Below are positions 49,483-58,600 of a stretch of DNA of 64,000 nt, piece by piece; position 1 is the first letter of the stretch, and each line of letters opens with the position of its first letter. The position numbers and the translations under genes were made by a program. The notes below the pieces were generated by a model that was not told the DNA's origin, did not search any database, and saw nothing but the letters and a program-made list of their open reading frames with translations. The DNA comes from Methylococcus mesophilus (GTDB lineage Bacteria; Pseudomonadota; Gammaproteobacteria; Methylococcales; Methylococcaceae). The DNA lies in the NCBI RefSeq assembly GCF_026247885.1, contig NZ_CP110921.1, forward strand, positions 2,847,001-2,911,000, in the 5' to 3' direction.

Positions 49483-50313
49483 GTGCAATTTGCCTTGACA
49501 AATCGGCAATTCGGTTCGGACCAAGGCCGGCTTGTGGTCTATTTCCACGGCGCTCCCGGTGCTCCCGGCGAAGCTGCGCTGTTTGATCGCTTGGGAAAGG
49601 CGCATGGCCTGCGCTTCCTCAGCTTCGACCGTTTCGCCTTCGACCGGTCGCTGACAGGCGAGGCGTATTTTCGCGCCTTGGCCGAGGCGATTTCCGGGGA
49701 AGCCGGCGGCGCATCGGTCGACCTGATCGGTTTTTCCATCGGTGCCTTCGTGGCTTTGCAGACCTGCCGCCATCTCGGAGCGGGTGTCCGCAGCCTCCAT
49801 CTGGTATCGGCGGCGGCGCCGCTGGAAGCGGGCGACTTTCTCGGCACCATGGCCGGTGGCGGGGTTTTCAGGGTGGCGCGGACTGCCCCGGCGCTGTTCG
49901 AATGCCTATCGTGGGGACAAGGATTGCTCGCCCGAGCGTTTCCGGCAGCGTTATTCAGCCTGCTCTTTGCGAGTGCCGCCGGCGAAGACCGGGTACTGGC
50001 AGCCGACCCGGCGTTTCAGGTGAGGATGAAGGAAACGCTGCGGGACTGTTTCGTCGAGCGGATGCCTGGCTATATCAGGGACATCGAGGCTTATGTGCAG
50101 CCCTGGGGAGCCATGCTGTCCGGTGTCGAGGCCGAAACCCATGTCTGGCACGGCAGGCAGGACAGTTGGTCGCCCGTGGGAATGGCCGATTATCTGGCCT
50201 CGGAGATTCCCGGTTGTTCCCAGGTCGAGATCATGGAAGGCTTGTCGCATTATTCCTGCCTCCATCATGCGGCGGAACGCATCTGCCGCCGGCTCGCCCG
50301 GCCCGAGGGCTGA
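49483..50313 (+). CDS. Alpha/beta hydrolase
   Basis: 276 residues from GTG 49483. Features are VVYFHGAPGAPGEAALFDRL (oxyanion), LIGFSIGAFVALQTCRHLG (nucleophile Ser in GFSIG), an Asp in WHGRQDSWSP, and EGLSHYSCLHH with the likely His. Substrate unknown. Adjacent to and probably cotranscribed with the GNAT gene. Confidence 0.82.
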   Translation: MQFALTNRQFGSDQGRLVVYFHGAPGAPGEAALFDRLGKAHGLRFLSFDRFAFDRSLTGEAYFRALAEAISGEAGGASVDLIGFSIGAFVALQTCRHLGAGVRSLHLVSAAAPLEAGDFLGTMAGGGVFRVARTAPALFECLSWGQGLLARAFPAALFSLLFASAAGEDRVLAADPAFQVRMKETLRDCFVERMPGYIRDIEAYVQPWGAMLSGVEAETHVWHGRQDSWSPVGMADYLASEIPGCSQVEIMEGLSHYSCLHHAAERICRRLARPEG

Positions 50314-50335
50314 TCGGGCCATTGAGAAGTTTCCC

Positions 50336-50694
50336 ATGCCCAAATCCACCATCACCTCGGAACCCGCTGCTCCCTGAGCACGGCGGAAAATGGCAGCCCA
50401 TCGCCGGATTGGAAGGCATGGCCGAGGAAATCACCCTGAGCCTGGATGAGAAGACCGGCGAATATACCCGCCTGACTCGCTTTTTTCCGTGTGCCGAAAC
50501 CCAAGCCTTCGGCGGCAAGCGCCACGCCTCCCCGGAGGAAACCTTCATCGTCAACGGTCGTCTGTACGACGAGGCTTTCGGTATTTGGCTGCAACCGGGG
50601 TATTGCGCCAGCCGCCCCCGGCGAAATGCACGGGCCGTTCCGGACGGACGCGGGCTGCTTGGTGTTGGAGGTCTCGTTTCCCAATCGAACAGAG
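50336..50694 (+). pseudogene. ChrR-type cupin protein, frameshifted
   Basis: From ATG 50336 the reading is broken within 15 codons. The core (ITLSLDEKTGEYTRLTRFFP, GGKRHASPEETFIVNGRLYDEAFGIW) is in one frame, and its end (PPGEMHGPFRTDAGCLVLEVSFPNRT) in another. The blocks fit a ChrR-like cupin of about 115 residues. At least two shifts are needed, so the gene is dead. Confidence 0.65.
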
Positions 50695-51465
50695 TTGGAA
50701 ACCGCACGTCTGAAGTTGCGCCAGTGGCAGACCTCTGACCTGGAGCTTTTCGCGAAGATGAACGCGGACCTGCGGGTCATGGAATTTTTCCCCGCCGTCC
50801 TGAGCCGGGCGGAGAGCGATGTCATGGCTGAGCGCATGCGCTCCTTCATCGCCCAACGCGGCTTTGGATTCTGGGCGGTAGAACTCCATGAATCGCAGGC
50901 GTTCATCGGCTTCGTCGGGCTGCACGTCCCTACCGCCGAGTTGCCCTTTTCACCTTGCGTGGAAATCGGCTGGCGGCTGGGTTTTCCCTACTGGGGCCAG
51001 GGCTACGCCACCGAAGCGGCCCAGGAGGCACTGCGTTTCGCTTTTGCCGAATTGAAGCTGCCGGAGATCGTCTCCTTCACGGCCATCGGCAATCGGCGCT
51101 CCCAGGCCGTGATGCGGCGGTTGAACATGCAACCCGAACCCGAAACCTTTCAGCATCCGGACATTCCGCCCGGACATCCGTTGCGCGAGCACTGCTGGTA
51201 CCGGTTGAGCCGCGAGGAGCGGGCAATGGGGCGATGCCTACGACTGAAGCGGTATCGACTCCACCCAGCGACTCGCGCTTCGACCTCAAAGCCGGGTGAT
51301 CGAGCTCGCCCCACCATACCGCAAGGAGAAGCCAAGAAAATCACGGGTTCGTTGTTAGGCACCGGACCGTGTCATGAAGGCACCCCGGATGATAAACGGA
51401 AACCCTTCAATCACATGCCGTGCTTCATCGAAGCGACGGCTAAAAGCCGTGTCGAAATTGAATAG
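50695..51465 (+). CDS. GNAT-family acetyltransferase (RimJ/RimL type) with odd C-terminal extension
   Basis: From a TTG at 50695: LETARLKLRQWQTSDLELFAKMN, FGFWAVELHESQAFIGFVGL, and the acetyl-CoA site EIGWRLGFPYWGQGYATEAAQEALRFAF, IGNRRSQAVMRRLNM. The family normally ends near SREERA (about 180 residues). Here the frame continues another ~75 residues of non-conserved sequence, past a GTTAGGC box at 51354. The true stop was probably lost, or the 3' end replaced. Confidence 0.8.
   Translation: METARLKLRQWQTSDLELFAKMNADLRVMEFFPAVLSRAESDVMAERMRSFIAQRGFGFWAVELHESQAFIGFVGLHVPTAELPFSPCVEIGWRLGFPYWGQGYATEAAQEALRFAFAELKLPEIVSFTAIGNRRSQAVMRRLNMQPEPETFQHPDIPPGHPLREHCWYRLSREERAMGRCLRLKRYRLHPATRASTSKPGDRARPTIPQGEAKKITGSLLGTGPCHEGTPDDKRKPFNHMPCFIEATAKSRVEIE
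51233..51360 (+). other. Possible degenerate attC recombination site
   Basis: The 3' end GTTCGTTGTTAGGC has a perfect GTTRRRY box (51354-51360). The matching left box is only approximate (GCCTACGAC at 51237). It lies between the GNAT gene and the DHFR-like cassette gene, where the first attC of the cluster would be expected. Weak. Confidence 0.3.
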
Positions 51466-51512
51466 CGCCGTTCGACTGCTTAAAGAGCATTTCGCTTGAT
51501 TAGGAGATCACG

Positions 51513-52160
51513 ATGAGTCAGTTGCGCATGGCGTGTTTCAGTCTGTCCCTTGATGGATTCGCCGCCGGGCCGGAACAGAGCCTGGAAAATCCCATGGGTT
51601 TCGGGGGAATGGATCTGCACGAGTGGGTCTTGCCGACCGCGACGTGTCAGCAGCAGTTGTACGGCAAGGAAGCGGGCGCCACCGGAACAGACAACGATTT
51701 CGCCGCGCGCGGACTCCGGAACATCGGCGCGTGGATCCTGGGCCGCAATATGTTCGGTCCGATTCGCGGCCCTTGGCCGGACGAGCACTGGAAAGGCTGG
51801 TGGGGCGACAACTCGCCGTACCATACGCCGGTCTTCGTGTTGACACATCATCCGCGTGCGCCCATCGCGATGGCAGGCGGCACGACTTTTCACTTCGTCA
51901 CGGAAGGAATCCATGCGGCGCTGGAGCGCGCCAGAGCGGCGGCAGGCGGCATGGATGTGCGCCTGGGTGGTGGAGTGGCAACGGCCCGGCAGTACTTGCG
52001 GGCTGGCTTGGTCGACGAACTCCATCTCGCCTACGCGCCGGTTCTGCTCGGTTCAGGGGAGAGTCTGTTCTCGGGTATCAACATGCGCTCGCTCGGCTAT
52101 CAATGCGTAGAACATGCGGCTACCGACAAGGCAACTCACGTTGTCCTCAGAAAAATATGA
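51513..52160 (+). CDS. Dihydrofolate reductase-like (RibD C-terminal domain) protein
   Basis: 215 residues: MACFSLSLDGFAAGPEQSLENP, LGRNMFGPIRGPWP, HHPRAPIAMAGGTTFHFVTEG, and GGGVATARQYLRAGLVDELHLAYAPVLLGSGESLF. This is the RibD_C/DHFR-like fold, an NADPH reductase of unknown substrate. GGAG lies upstream of the ATG. The attC-type site starts 17 bp after its stop, so it is a probable integron cassette. Confidence 0.88.
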   Translation: MSQLRMACFSLSLDGFAAGPEQSLENPMGFGGMDLHEWVLPTATCQQQLYGKEAGATGTDNDFAARGLRNIGAWILGRNMFGPIRGPWPDEHWKGWWGDNSPYHTPVFVLTHHPRAPIAMAGGTTFHFVTEGIHAALERARAAAGGMDVRLGGGVATARQYLRAGLVDELHLAYAPVLLGSGESLFSGINMRSLGYQCVEHAATDKATHVVLRKI

Positions 52161-52176
52161 GTATCGAGATCATGCC

Positions 52177-52254
52177 GCCCAACAAGGCGCTCCAGCCGAC
52201 ACCCTTGCCGTCGCTGCGCGGCCTCAGGACAGCGGCTGGGCTTGGGCGTTGGGC
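52177..52254 (+). other. attC integron recombination site 1
   Basis: Starts GCCCAAC (RYYYAAC) at 52177 and ends GTTGGGC (GTTRRRY) at 52254. The inner arms AGGCGCTCCAGCCG and CGGCTGGGCTTGGGC are imperfectly complementary with unpaired bases, as in folded attC sites. About 78 nt, positioned between two cassette genes in the same orientation. Confidence 0.8.
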
Positions 52255-52303
52255 CGCACACTCGCTGCACGACCGACATCAATCTCCAAAAGGAAATAGC
52301 ACC

Positions 52304-52645
52304 ATGGCCAAGTACCTGATCTCCTTTCCCAGCGCTGCGATGGTCGTGCCCGACGGCGAGTGGGAGGCGGTAAGCCGGGACGCGCACGCCGTAATCGACG
52401 AGGCGAAAGCCGCCGGCGTCTACGTCTTCGGCGGAGGCATCGACGAAGATGTGCCGCCCGTGCTCGTCGCGGCCGACGGCGCGGTCGCCGAGGGCGGCTA
52501 CCCGTGGGCGCCCCCGCTCGACGGCGGCTTCACCGTGCTCGAACTGCCCTCGCGCAAGGAGGCCGTCGCGTGGGCTGCGCGCATCGCGAAGTCCTGCCGC
52601 TGCGACCAGGAGCTGCGCGTCTTCCAGTTCGACCCGCAGTCCTGA
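52304..52645 (+). CDS. YCII-domain protein, cassette gene 2
   Basis: 113 residues of the YCII-related fold: KYLISFPSAAMVVPDGEWEAV, DEAKAAGVYVFGGGIDEDV, GGYPWAPPLDGGFTVLELPSRKEAVAWAARIA and QELRVFQFDP. Function unknown; some members are small-molecule-binding or redox enzymes. AAGGA stands before the ATG. It lies between attC sites 1 and 2. Confidence 0.85.
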   Translation: MAKYLISFPSAAMVVPDGEWEAVSRDAHAVIDEAKAAGVYVFGGGIDEDVPPVLVAADGAVAEGGYPWAPPLDGGFTVLELPSRKEAVAWAARIAKSCRCDQELRVFQFDPQS

Positions 52646-52675
52646 GGGCGGCATAGAAATGGCGCAGAAAGTGCT

Positions 52676-52738
52676 GCCTAACGAACAAGGTTAGATCGTG
52701 AGAGCGAAGCGAACCACGATCTGAACCGGTTGTTGAGC
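52676..52738 (+). other. attC integron recombination site 2
   Basis: Begins GCCTAAC (52676-52682), ends GTTGAGC (52732-52738). The arms AGATCGTG and CACGATCT are exact complements, continued by GAACAAGGTT opposite AACCGGTTGTT. Length 63 nt. It lies 30 bp after the YCII gene stop. Confidence 0.8.
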
Positions 52739-52794
52739 ATTGCGCTCAAGCGGGACGGTCGCTATCGCGACCGCCCTTTAGCTCTACGTTCGGT
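52739..52794 (+). other. attC-like site 3 (outer boxes degenerate)
   Basis: The inner arms GCTCAAGCGGGACGGTCGC and GCGACCGCCCTTTAGC form the classic attC inner stem, but the right outer box is GTTCGGT (normally GTTAGGC), and the left one merges with the end of site 2. It suggests an attC hybrid or a cassette lost between sites. Confidence 0.55.
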
Positions 52795-52807
52795 TACAGG
52801 AGAAGTC

Positions 52808-53149
52808 ATGACCCAATATTTTGTTGCTATTCACCACCCCGACGACTACGACCCGTCGGTCGCAGAGGACGAAGCGATGTCCCGCGATATTGACGCGCTC
52901 AACGATGAAATGAAGGCTGCGGGCGTCAGGGTCTTCGTAGGCGGCCTGCGACCGGCAAGCAGCGCGAAGTCTCTGCGGACGCAGCCTAATGGTCAGGTGC
53001 TCATCAGCGACGGACCCTATCTGGAGACCACGGAGCATGTCGGCGGTTTTTGGGTGCTGGAAGCCGGTGACCTGGACGAGGCGCTGACGTGGGGGCGCAA
53101 GGCCGCCGTCGCCTGTCGGGCGCCGGTAGAGGTGCGCCCGTTTAACTGA
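52808..53149 (+). CDS. YCII-domain protein, cassette gene 3
   Basis: 113 residues: QYFVAIHHPDDYDPSVAEDEAM, DEMKAAGVRVFVGGLRPASSAK, LISDGPYLETTEHVGGFWVLEAGDLDEALTWGRKAA and APVEVRPF. Same fold as the preceding cassette but only distantly similar. AGGAGAAG precedes the ATG. No clear attC follows it. Confidence 0.85.
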   Translation: MTQYFVAIHHPDDYDPSVAEDEAMSRDIDALNDEMKAAGVRVFVGGLRPASSAKSLRTQPNGQVLISDGPYLETTEHVGGFWVLEAGDLDEALTWGRKAAVACRAPVEVRPFN

Positions 53150-53277
53150 CGAAGAACTCAAGGCGGTTTCCCCGTAACCAAAATTTAAACCGCCGAACCA
53201 GGCGCTAGAGCGAATGCGACTGCGTGCACACCGTTGACCCCGGCTTCGGCCGGCTCATCACGATGAAGGAGTGACCT

Positions 53278-53763
53278 ATGAGTAAGCCAGCAAAGAATAC
53301 GATTTGCCTCTGGTACGATGGCGATGCCGAGGACGCGGCGCGGTTTTATGCCAGGACCTTTCCCGATTCATCCGTCGGCGCGGTGCACCGCGCACCGGGA
53401 GACTTTCCGTCCGGGACGAAAGGAGATGTGTTGACGGTCGAGTTCACCGTGATGGGCATTCCCTGCCTCGGGCTCAATGGCGGACCCGCATTCAGGCACA
53501 ACGAAGCGTTCTCGTTTCAGGTCGCAACCGCCGACCAAGCCGAAACGGATCGCTACTGGAACGCGATCATCGGCAACGGCGGCCAGGAGAGCGGGTGCGG
53601 CTGGTGCAAGGATAAATGGGGTTTGTCCTGGCAGATTACGCCGATAGTCCTGACGAAAGCGGTCACCGATCCCGATCGCGCTGCTGCCAAGCGCGCATTC
53701 GATGCGATGATGCAGATGAAGAAGATCGACATCGCTGCAATCGAGGCGGCGCGCTGCGGTTGA
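53278..53763 (+). CDS. VOC-family protein (3-demethylubiquinone methyltransferase-like domain)
   Basis: 161 residues: NTICLWYDGDAEDAARFYARTFPDSSVG, HRAPGDFPSGTKGDVLTVEFTVMGIPCLGLNGGPAF and SGCGWCKDKWGLSWQITP. This is the DUF1312/3-dmu-9_3-mt VOC subgroup; the name is historical and does not imply a methyltransferase. A GAAGGAG Shine-Dalgarno is at 7 nt. It follows the cassettes in the same direction. Confidence 0.87.
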   Translation: MSKPAKNTICLWYDGDAEDAARFYARTFPDSSVGAVHRAPGDFPSGTKGDVLTVEFTVMGIPCLGLNGGPAFRHNEAFSFQVATADQAETDRYWNAIIGNGGQESGCGWCKDKWGLSWQITPIVLTKAVTDPDRAAAKRAFDAMMQMKKIDIAAIEAARCG

Positions 53764-53816
53764 GGTTGCATCTTCGACGCGTGCATCTCGGAAGCACAAG
53801 TGGCACATGGCGTGCG

Positions 53817-53860
53817 TGGTACAGTATTCCTGGTACAGCTATTCCATGTACAGCAATTCC
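53817..53860. repeat. Three tandem 15-bp imperfect repeats
   Basis: TGGTACAGTATTCC (53817), TGGTACAGCTATTCC (53831) and ATGTACAGCAATTCC (53846) follow head to tail after the VOC stop. Function not known; possibly slipped-strand expansion or a protein site. Confidence 0.5.
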
Positions 53861-53919
53861 AGAACGGCGCCGATCCGATCCGCTATTCAATGAAAACCTC
53901 GCCGGCCAACGGGCTGTTG

Positions 53920-54104
53920 CTATGCGTCTGGCGGCAAGCGTGCCGAAGTCTGCAGATTGCTCTTGCGCTCGAATCGCTCCATCGCCAAGGCGATGAGACG
54001 CTCGACCAACTGACTGTAGGGGATACCGCTGGCTTCCCAGAGTTTCGGGTACAAGCTGATTTTAGTGAAGCCGGGGATGGTGTTGATTTCGTTGACGAGC
54101 ACTT
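53920..54104 (-). pseudogene. D-alanine--D-alanine ligase C-terminal fragment
   Basis: About 61 residues read from the IS edge: [37 protein letters not shown]. This is the conserved metal/ATP-binding EINTIPGFT and end of Ddl. The IS at 54105 replaces the rest of the gene. It cannot be functional; the chromosomal ddl must be elsewhere. Confidence 0.88.
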
Positions 54105-55475
<1,371 letters not shown>

Positions 55476-55521
55476 ATGGAGCTGGTGACAGGATTCGAAC
55501 CCGCGACCGGCTGACTACAAA
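55476..55521. repeat. tRNA-Thr 3'-half repeat, copy 2 (putative internal att site)
   Basis: The first 39 bases match 60447-60485 exactly, then one mismatch and six more matches. Same orientation as copy 1 and the intact gene. It would mark the junction between the two tandem elements. Confidence 0.85.
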
Positions 55522-55702
55522 CCAAAGCAGGATTTTCTGATTTCAATAGAAACAATCGCTTGCGGAGCTTGCCCATTTCAATCCGCAGTTGAGTTATCAG
55601 TCAATTGAGCCATATCGTGATTAATTGGCCTAGCCCGGCATGTGGTACCGGTGTGACGACCGCCGGTTTGGAACTTTTGGCGGGTGTCTGCCCACAAGCC
55701 GA
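55522..55702. other. Gap with no gene recognised
   Basis: 180 bp between the second att-like site and the FIST fragment; no gene or RNA recognised. Confidence 0.3.
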
Positions 55703-55870
55703 TCATACGGCTTCGGTGTAAACAGTAAGAACGCCGGTATAGCCATACAGGTGATGGCGGACGATTTCACCGCCGGCGAAGAACCTGACCAGCGGCACAT
55801 CGTTACCCAGCTCGCGGCTGACCAGTTCGAACTCTGCATGCGGCGCGCCGAAATGCGGACCACCCCGGCC
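55703..55870 (-). pseudogene. FIST-domain protein C-terminal fragment
   Basis: The minus strand from the IS edge encodes 55 residues (GRGGPHFGAPHAEFELVSRE, LGNDVPLVRFFAGGEI, LYGYTGVLTVYTEAV). It matches the C-terminus of FIST sensory domains (pattern VPLVGFFAGGEI and LYGYTGVLT). The remainder of the gene, which would have lain to the right, is cut by the IS. Confidence 0.62.
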
Positions 55871-55886
55871 TGACCTGCTCCCCGAT

Positions 55887-56735
55887 TTAGTCCGAAACGG
55901 ACATAGAGTCTGCGGTTAAAAATGTGTCTGCAAACTGATCTGGCGTCAGGTAAGCCAACGAACTGTGGGGGCGTTGCTCATTGTATTCCCGACGCCACTC
56001 CTCAATGACTTGGCGAGCATGGCGCATCGAGACGAACCAATGCTCGTTCAGGCATTCATCCCGGAATTTGCCGTTGAAGCTTTCGATGTAGGCGTTCTGC
56101 TGTGGCTTACCTGGCTGGATGAAGCTCAAGCACAGTCCTTGGCTATCGGCCCATTCATCCAAAGCCTTGCCGGCAAACTCGGGGCCGTTGTCGACGGTGA
56201 CTGATTTGGGCAATCCGCGGATCTCTGCCAGCCGTTGCAGCACACCGACTACACGTCTGCCAGGCAGCGAAGTATCGACTTCGATGGCCAAGCACTGCTT
56301 CGTGAAGTCATCGACGATATTCAGGCACCGCAGCCGCCGACCATCGGCCAAACCGTCCGAAACATAGTCCATAGACCAACTCTCGTTAGGCGCCGATGGC
56401 GCGACCTTGATTTGGCGCTCCACGCCGGCAATGCGCTTCCGCTTTCGTTTGCGGACCATCAGGCCGGCCTCGTGATACACGCGATAGGTGCGCTTTCGGT
56501 TGATTTCCCAACCCTCTCGGCAAAGTAGCACGTGCAGCCGGCGATACCCATAGCGCCGCTTCTGCGCTGCCAATTCGCACAGTCGTTCCTTGAGCTCCTG
56601 GTCTACTGGCCGCTTAGCTTCGTAGCGATACAGCGACCGAGAAATACCGATCAGCCCACAAGCCCGCGTGACGCCCATCTGGTGCTTTGTCATCAGATGG
56701 GAGACCGCCACCCTCTTGGCTTGTGGGCTTACCAC
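55887..56735 (-). CDS. IS407-like transposase OrfB (copy 2)
   Basis: Identical in protein to copy 1 (DDE residues in MDYVSDG, VDNGPEF, IESFNGKF). GTG start at 56735 overlapping orfA. Confidence 0.92.
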   Translation of the reverse strand: MVSPQAKRVAVSHLMTKHQMGVTRACGLIGISRSLYRYEAKRPVDQELKERLCELAAQKRRYGYRRLHVLLCREGWEINRKRTYRVYHEAGLMVRKRKRKRIAGVERQIKVAPSAPNESWSMDYVSDGLADGRRLRCLNIVDDFTKQCLAIEVDTSLPGRRVVGVLQRLAEIRGLPKSVTVDNGPEFAGKALDEWADSQGLCLSFIQPGKPQQNAYIESFNGKFRDECLNEHWFVSMRHARQVIEEWRREYNEQRPHSSLAYLTPDQFADTFLTADSMSVSD

Positions 56736-56992
56736 TTTCGGCCTACAACCTCTTTCAACGCAGCATTGTCCAGCATCGCCTCCGCCAGCAGGCGCTTGAG
56801 CCGGGCATTCTCGGTCTCCAGTGCCTTGAGCCGCTGCGCATCCGACACTGTCAGGCCGCCGTATTTCGCTTTCCAGTTGTAGTACGTCGCCTCGCTGAGC
56901 CCGTGCTTGCGGCACAGCTCCGCTACTTTTAGGCCGGCTTCGGCTTCCTTCAGGATGCCAATGATCTGTTCTTCGGTGAAACGCTTCTTCAT
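56729..56992 (-). CDS. IS407-like transposase OrfA (copy 2)
   Basis: 87 residues identical to copy 1 OrfA: HTH then leucine-zipper helix. Confidence 0.92.
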   Translation of the reverse strand: MKKRFTEEQIIGILKEAEAGLKVAELCRKHGLSEATYYNWKAKYGGLTVSDAQRLKALETENARLKRLLAEAMLDNAALKEVVGRKW

Positions 56993-57052
56993 GCTGCCTC
57001 CTATCGAGGCAGACTCTACATCACGACCGGACTAATCTCGGGGAGCAGGTCA

Positions 57053-57532
57053 AAAGGTGTCGAAAAATTCCTGATTTTTCGCAGTGACCGATCGTTCCGT
57101 TTCGGGCTGGATGGCCGAATCGTTGAGTGGGGTGGAACCTATATTTCCGGATCGACGTTGAAATCACTCGCCGGGGTTGAGCCGATGACCCATGACGTGT
57201 GGCTGGAAGTGCCGCACGGCGAAGATCGGTTGATTGATGATGCCGAGTTATTTGACCTGTCTGCACCTGGGGTAGAGAAATTCATCACAGGTATTAAGAC
57301 GATCACGATCATCGTTAATGGCAGGCCAAGACAGGTTCACAAGGTCGAGCTTTCTTTCCTTGAGGTTGTCCGGTTGGCATTTCCCGATGCCGTAATCAAT
57401 GAAACTACGGCCTATACCGTTACATTCAAGCGAGGACCTGCTGACAGACCTGAAGGCAGCTTGGTTGAGGGGGAATCTGTGCGCCTTAAGAATGGGATGG
57501 TGTTCAATGTCACGGCAACTGATAAATCGTAG
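57053..57532 (+). pseudogene. Multi-ubiquitin-domain protein, 5' truncated by IS
   Basis: Open from the IS edge to TAG 57530-57532, 159 residues of beta-grasp modules. Residues 1-8 (KGVEKFLI) look like the end of one module. Next is a complete module (FRFGLDGRIVEWGG to DLSAPGVEKFITGIK). The last is a typical multi-ubiquitin unit (TIIVNGRPRQVHKVELSFLEV, YTVTFKRGPADRPEGSLVEG, VFNVTATDKS). In the family, similar tandem ubiquitin-like repeats are substrates or tags for the E1-like partner. The real N-terminus is missing, and no start is near the IS edge except ATG 57158. It overlaps the ThiF gene by 26 bp. Confidence 0.82.
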
Positions 57533-58600
57533 TCCTGATCTGAAACGGCTGCGCGACGAGGGTTATGAGGTTGAGCTCCGCTCCAACCATCTGCTGGTTC
57601 ACTCAGTGCCTTATGTGAACGCACGTTGTGAGATAGCAAGAGGAACTCTCGTCTCGGACCTCACCTTGGCTGGAGAGGTCACGACTCGGCCGGGAAACCA
57701 CATCGCATACTTCATTGGGGATCATCCATGCCGTGTCGATGGCGTAGAAATTCCTCAGATCAAGCATGGTAGTTCCGTCACCGCTCTAGCGCCAGACATT
57801 ACAGTCAGTCATTCGTTTTCCAATAAGCCGTCTAGCGGATACCAGGACTACTACGAGAAGATGATCCGCTATATCGAGATTATCGTCGCCCATGCTGTGT
57901 CTATCGATCCGAGTGTGACGGCACGTACGTTCAGGGTCATCGAGTCCTTGGAGGAGGATTCGCCCTTCGTATACCTAGACACCGCCTCAAGTAGGGCAGG
58001 AATCGGCGCACTTTCGGAGCGGCTTGCTGCACCGAAAGTGGCGATCGTAGGGCTTGGTGGCACTGGATCATACGTACTGGACCTGCTCGCGAAGACGCCG
58101 GTGAGGGAAATCCATCTGTTCGATGGCGACTTGTTCCTTCAACACAACGCCTTCCGGTCACCGGGGGCTGCGCCGCTGGACGTTCTTAAGCATCAGCCCA
58201 GCAAAGTCGCGTACTTTAGGGATGTTTATTCAAAGATGCACAGAGGCATCGTTGTGCACGAGGGTTATGTGTCGGAGGCTGATGTGCAAGAACTACAGGG
58301 CTTTGATTTCGTGTTCCTGTGTATCGATAAGGGGAGCGTAAAAAAGCCGATCATTGAAGGCCTGCAGGCAAGCAGTACCCCATTCATTGATGTCGGCATG
58401 GGTATCCATGTCGTGGAAGGCTCGGGTGAGCTTCTGGGTGTGTGTCGTGTTACCACCAGCTCAGAGGCGAAAATGGACCATGTCAGTCGGCGCATTTCGT
58501 TCTCTGAGGAACAATTGGATGATGCCTACGCTCGTAACATCCAGATTGCTGACCTTAACGCTCTCAATGCAGCGTTGGCCGTGATGACCTGCTCCCCGAT

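Larger units (their letters stand above)
55871..57052 (-). mobile_element. IS407-group-like element, copy 2, 1182 bp
   Basis: Same ends and length as copy 1, opposite orientation, both orfs intact. The flanks are GGCC (left) and AAAG (right), so there is no target duplication. It lies between two genes each missing its 5' end (FIST on the left, multi-ubiquitin on the right), so the intervening DNA has been deleted next to or between IS copies. Confidence 0.95.

Noticed and set aside
49902-50738. Long frame overlapping the hydrolase and cupin pseudogene.
   Set aside because: Its first half is an out-of-frame shadow of the hydrolase; only a short middle part is genuine cupin sequence, reported in the pseudogene entry.
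53161-53205. Inverted repeat GGCGGTTT...AAACCGCC after cassette gene 3, considered as an attC or terminator.
   Set aside because: It has neither GTTRRRY/RYYYAAC outer boxes nor a T tract, so it fits neither type.
55560-55620. A possible second tRNA-like segment after the internal att copy.
   Set aside because: No cloverleaf can be formed and no conserved T loop is present.
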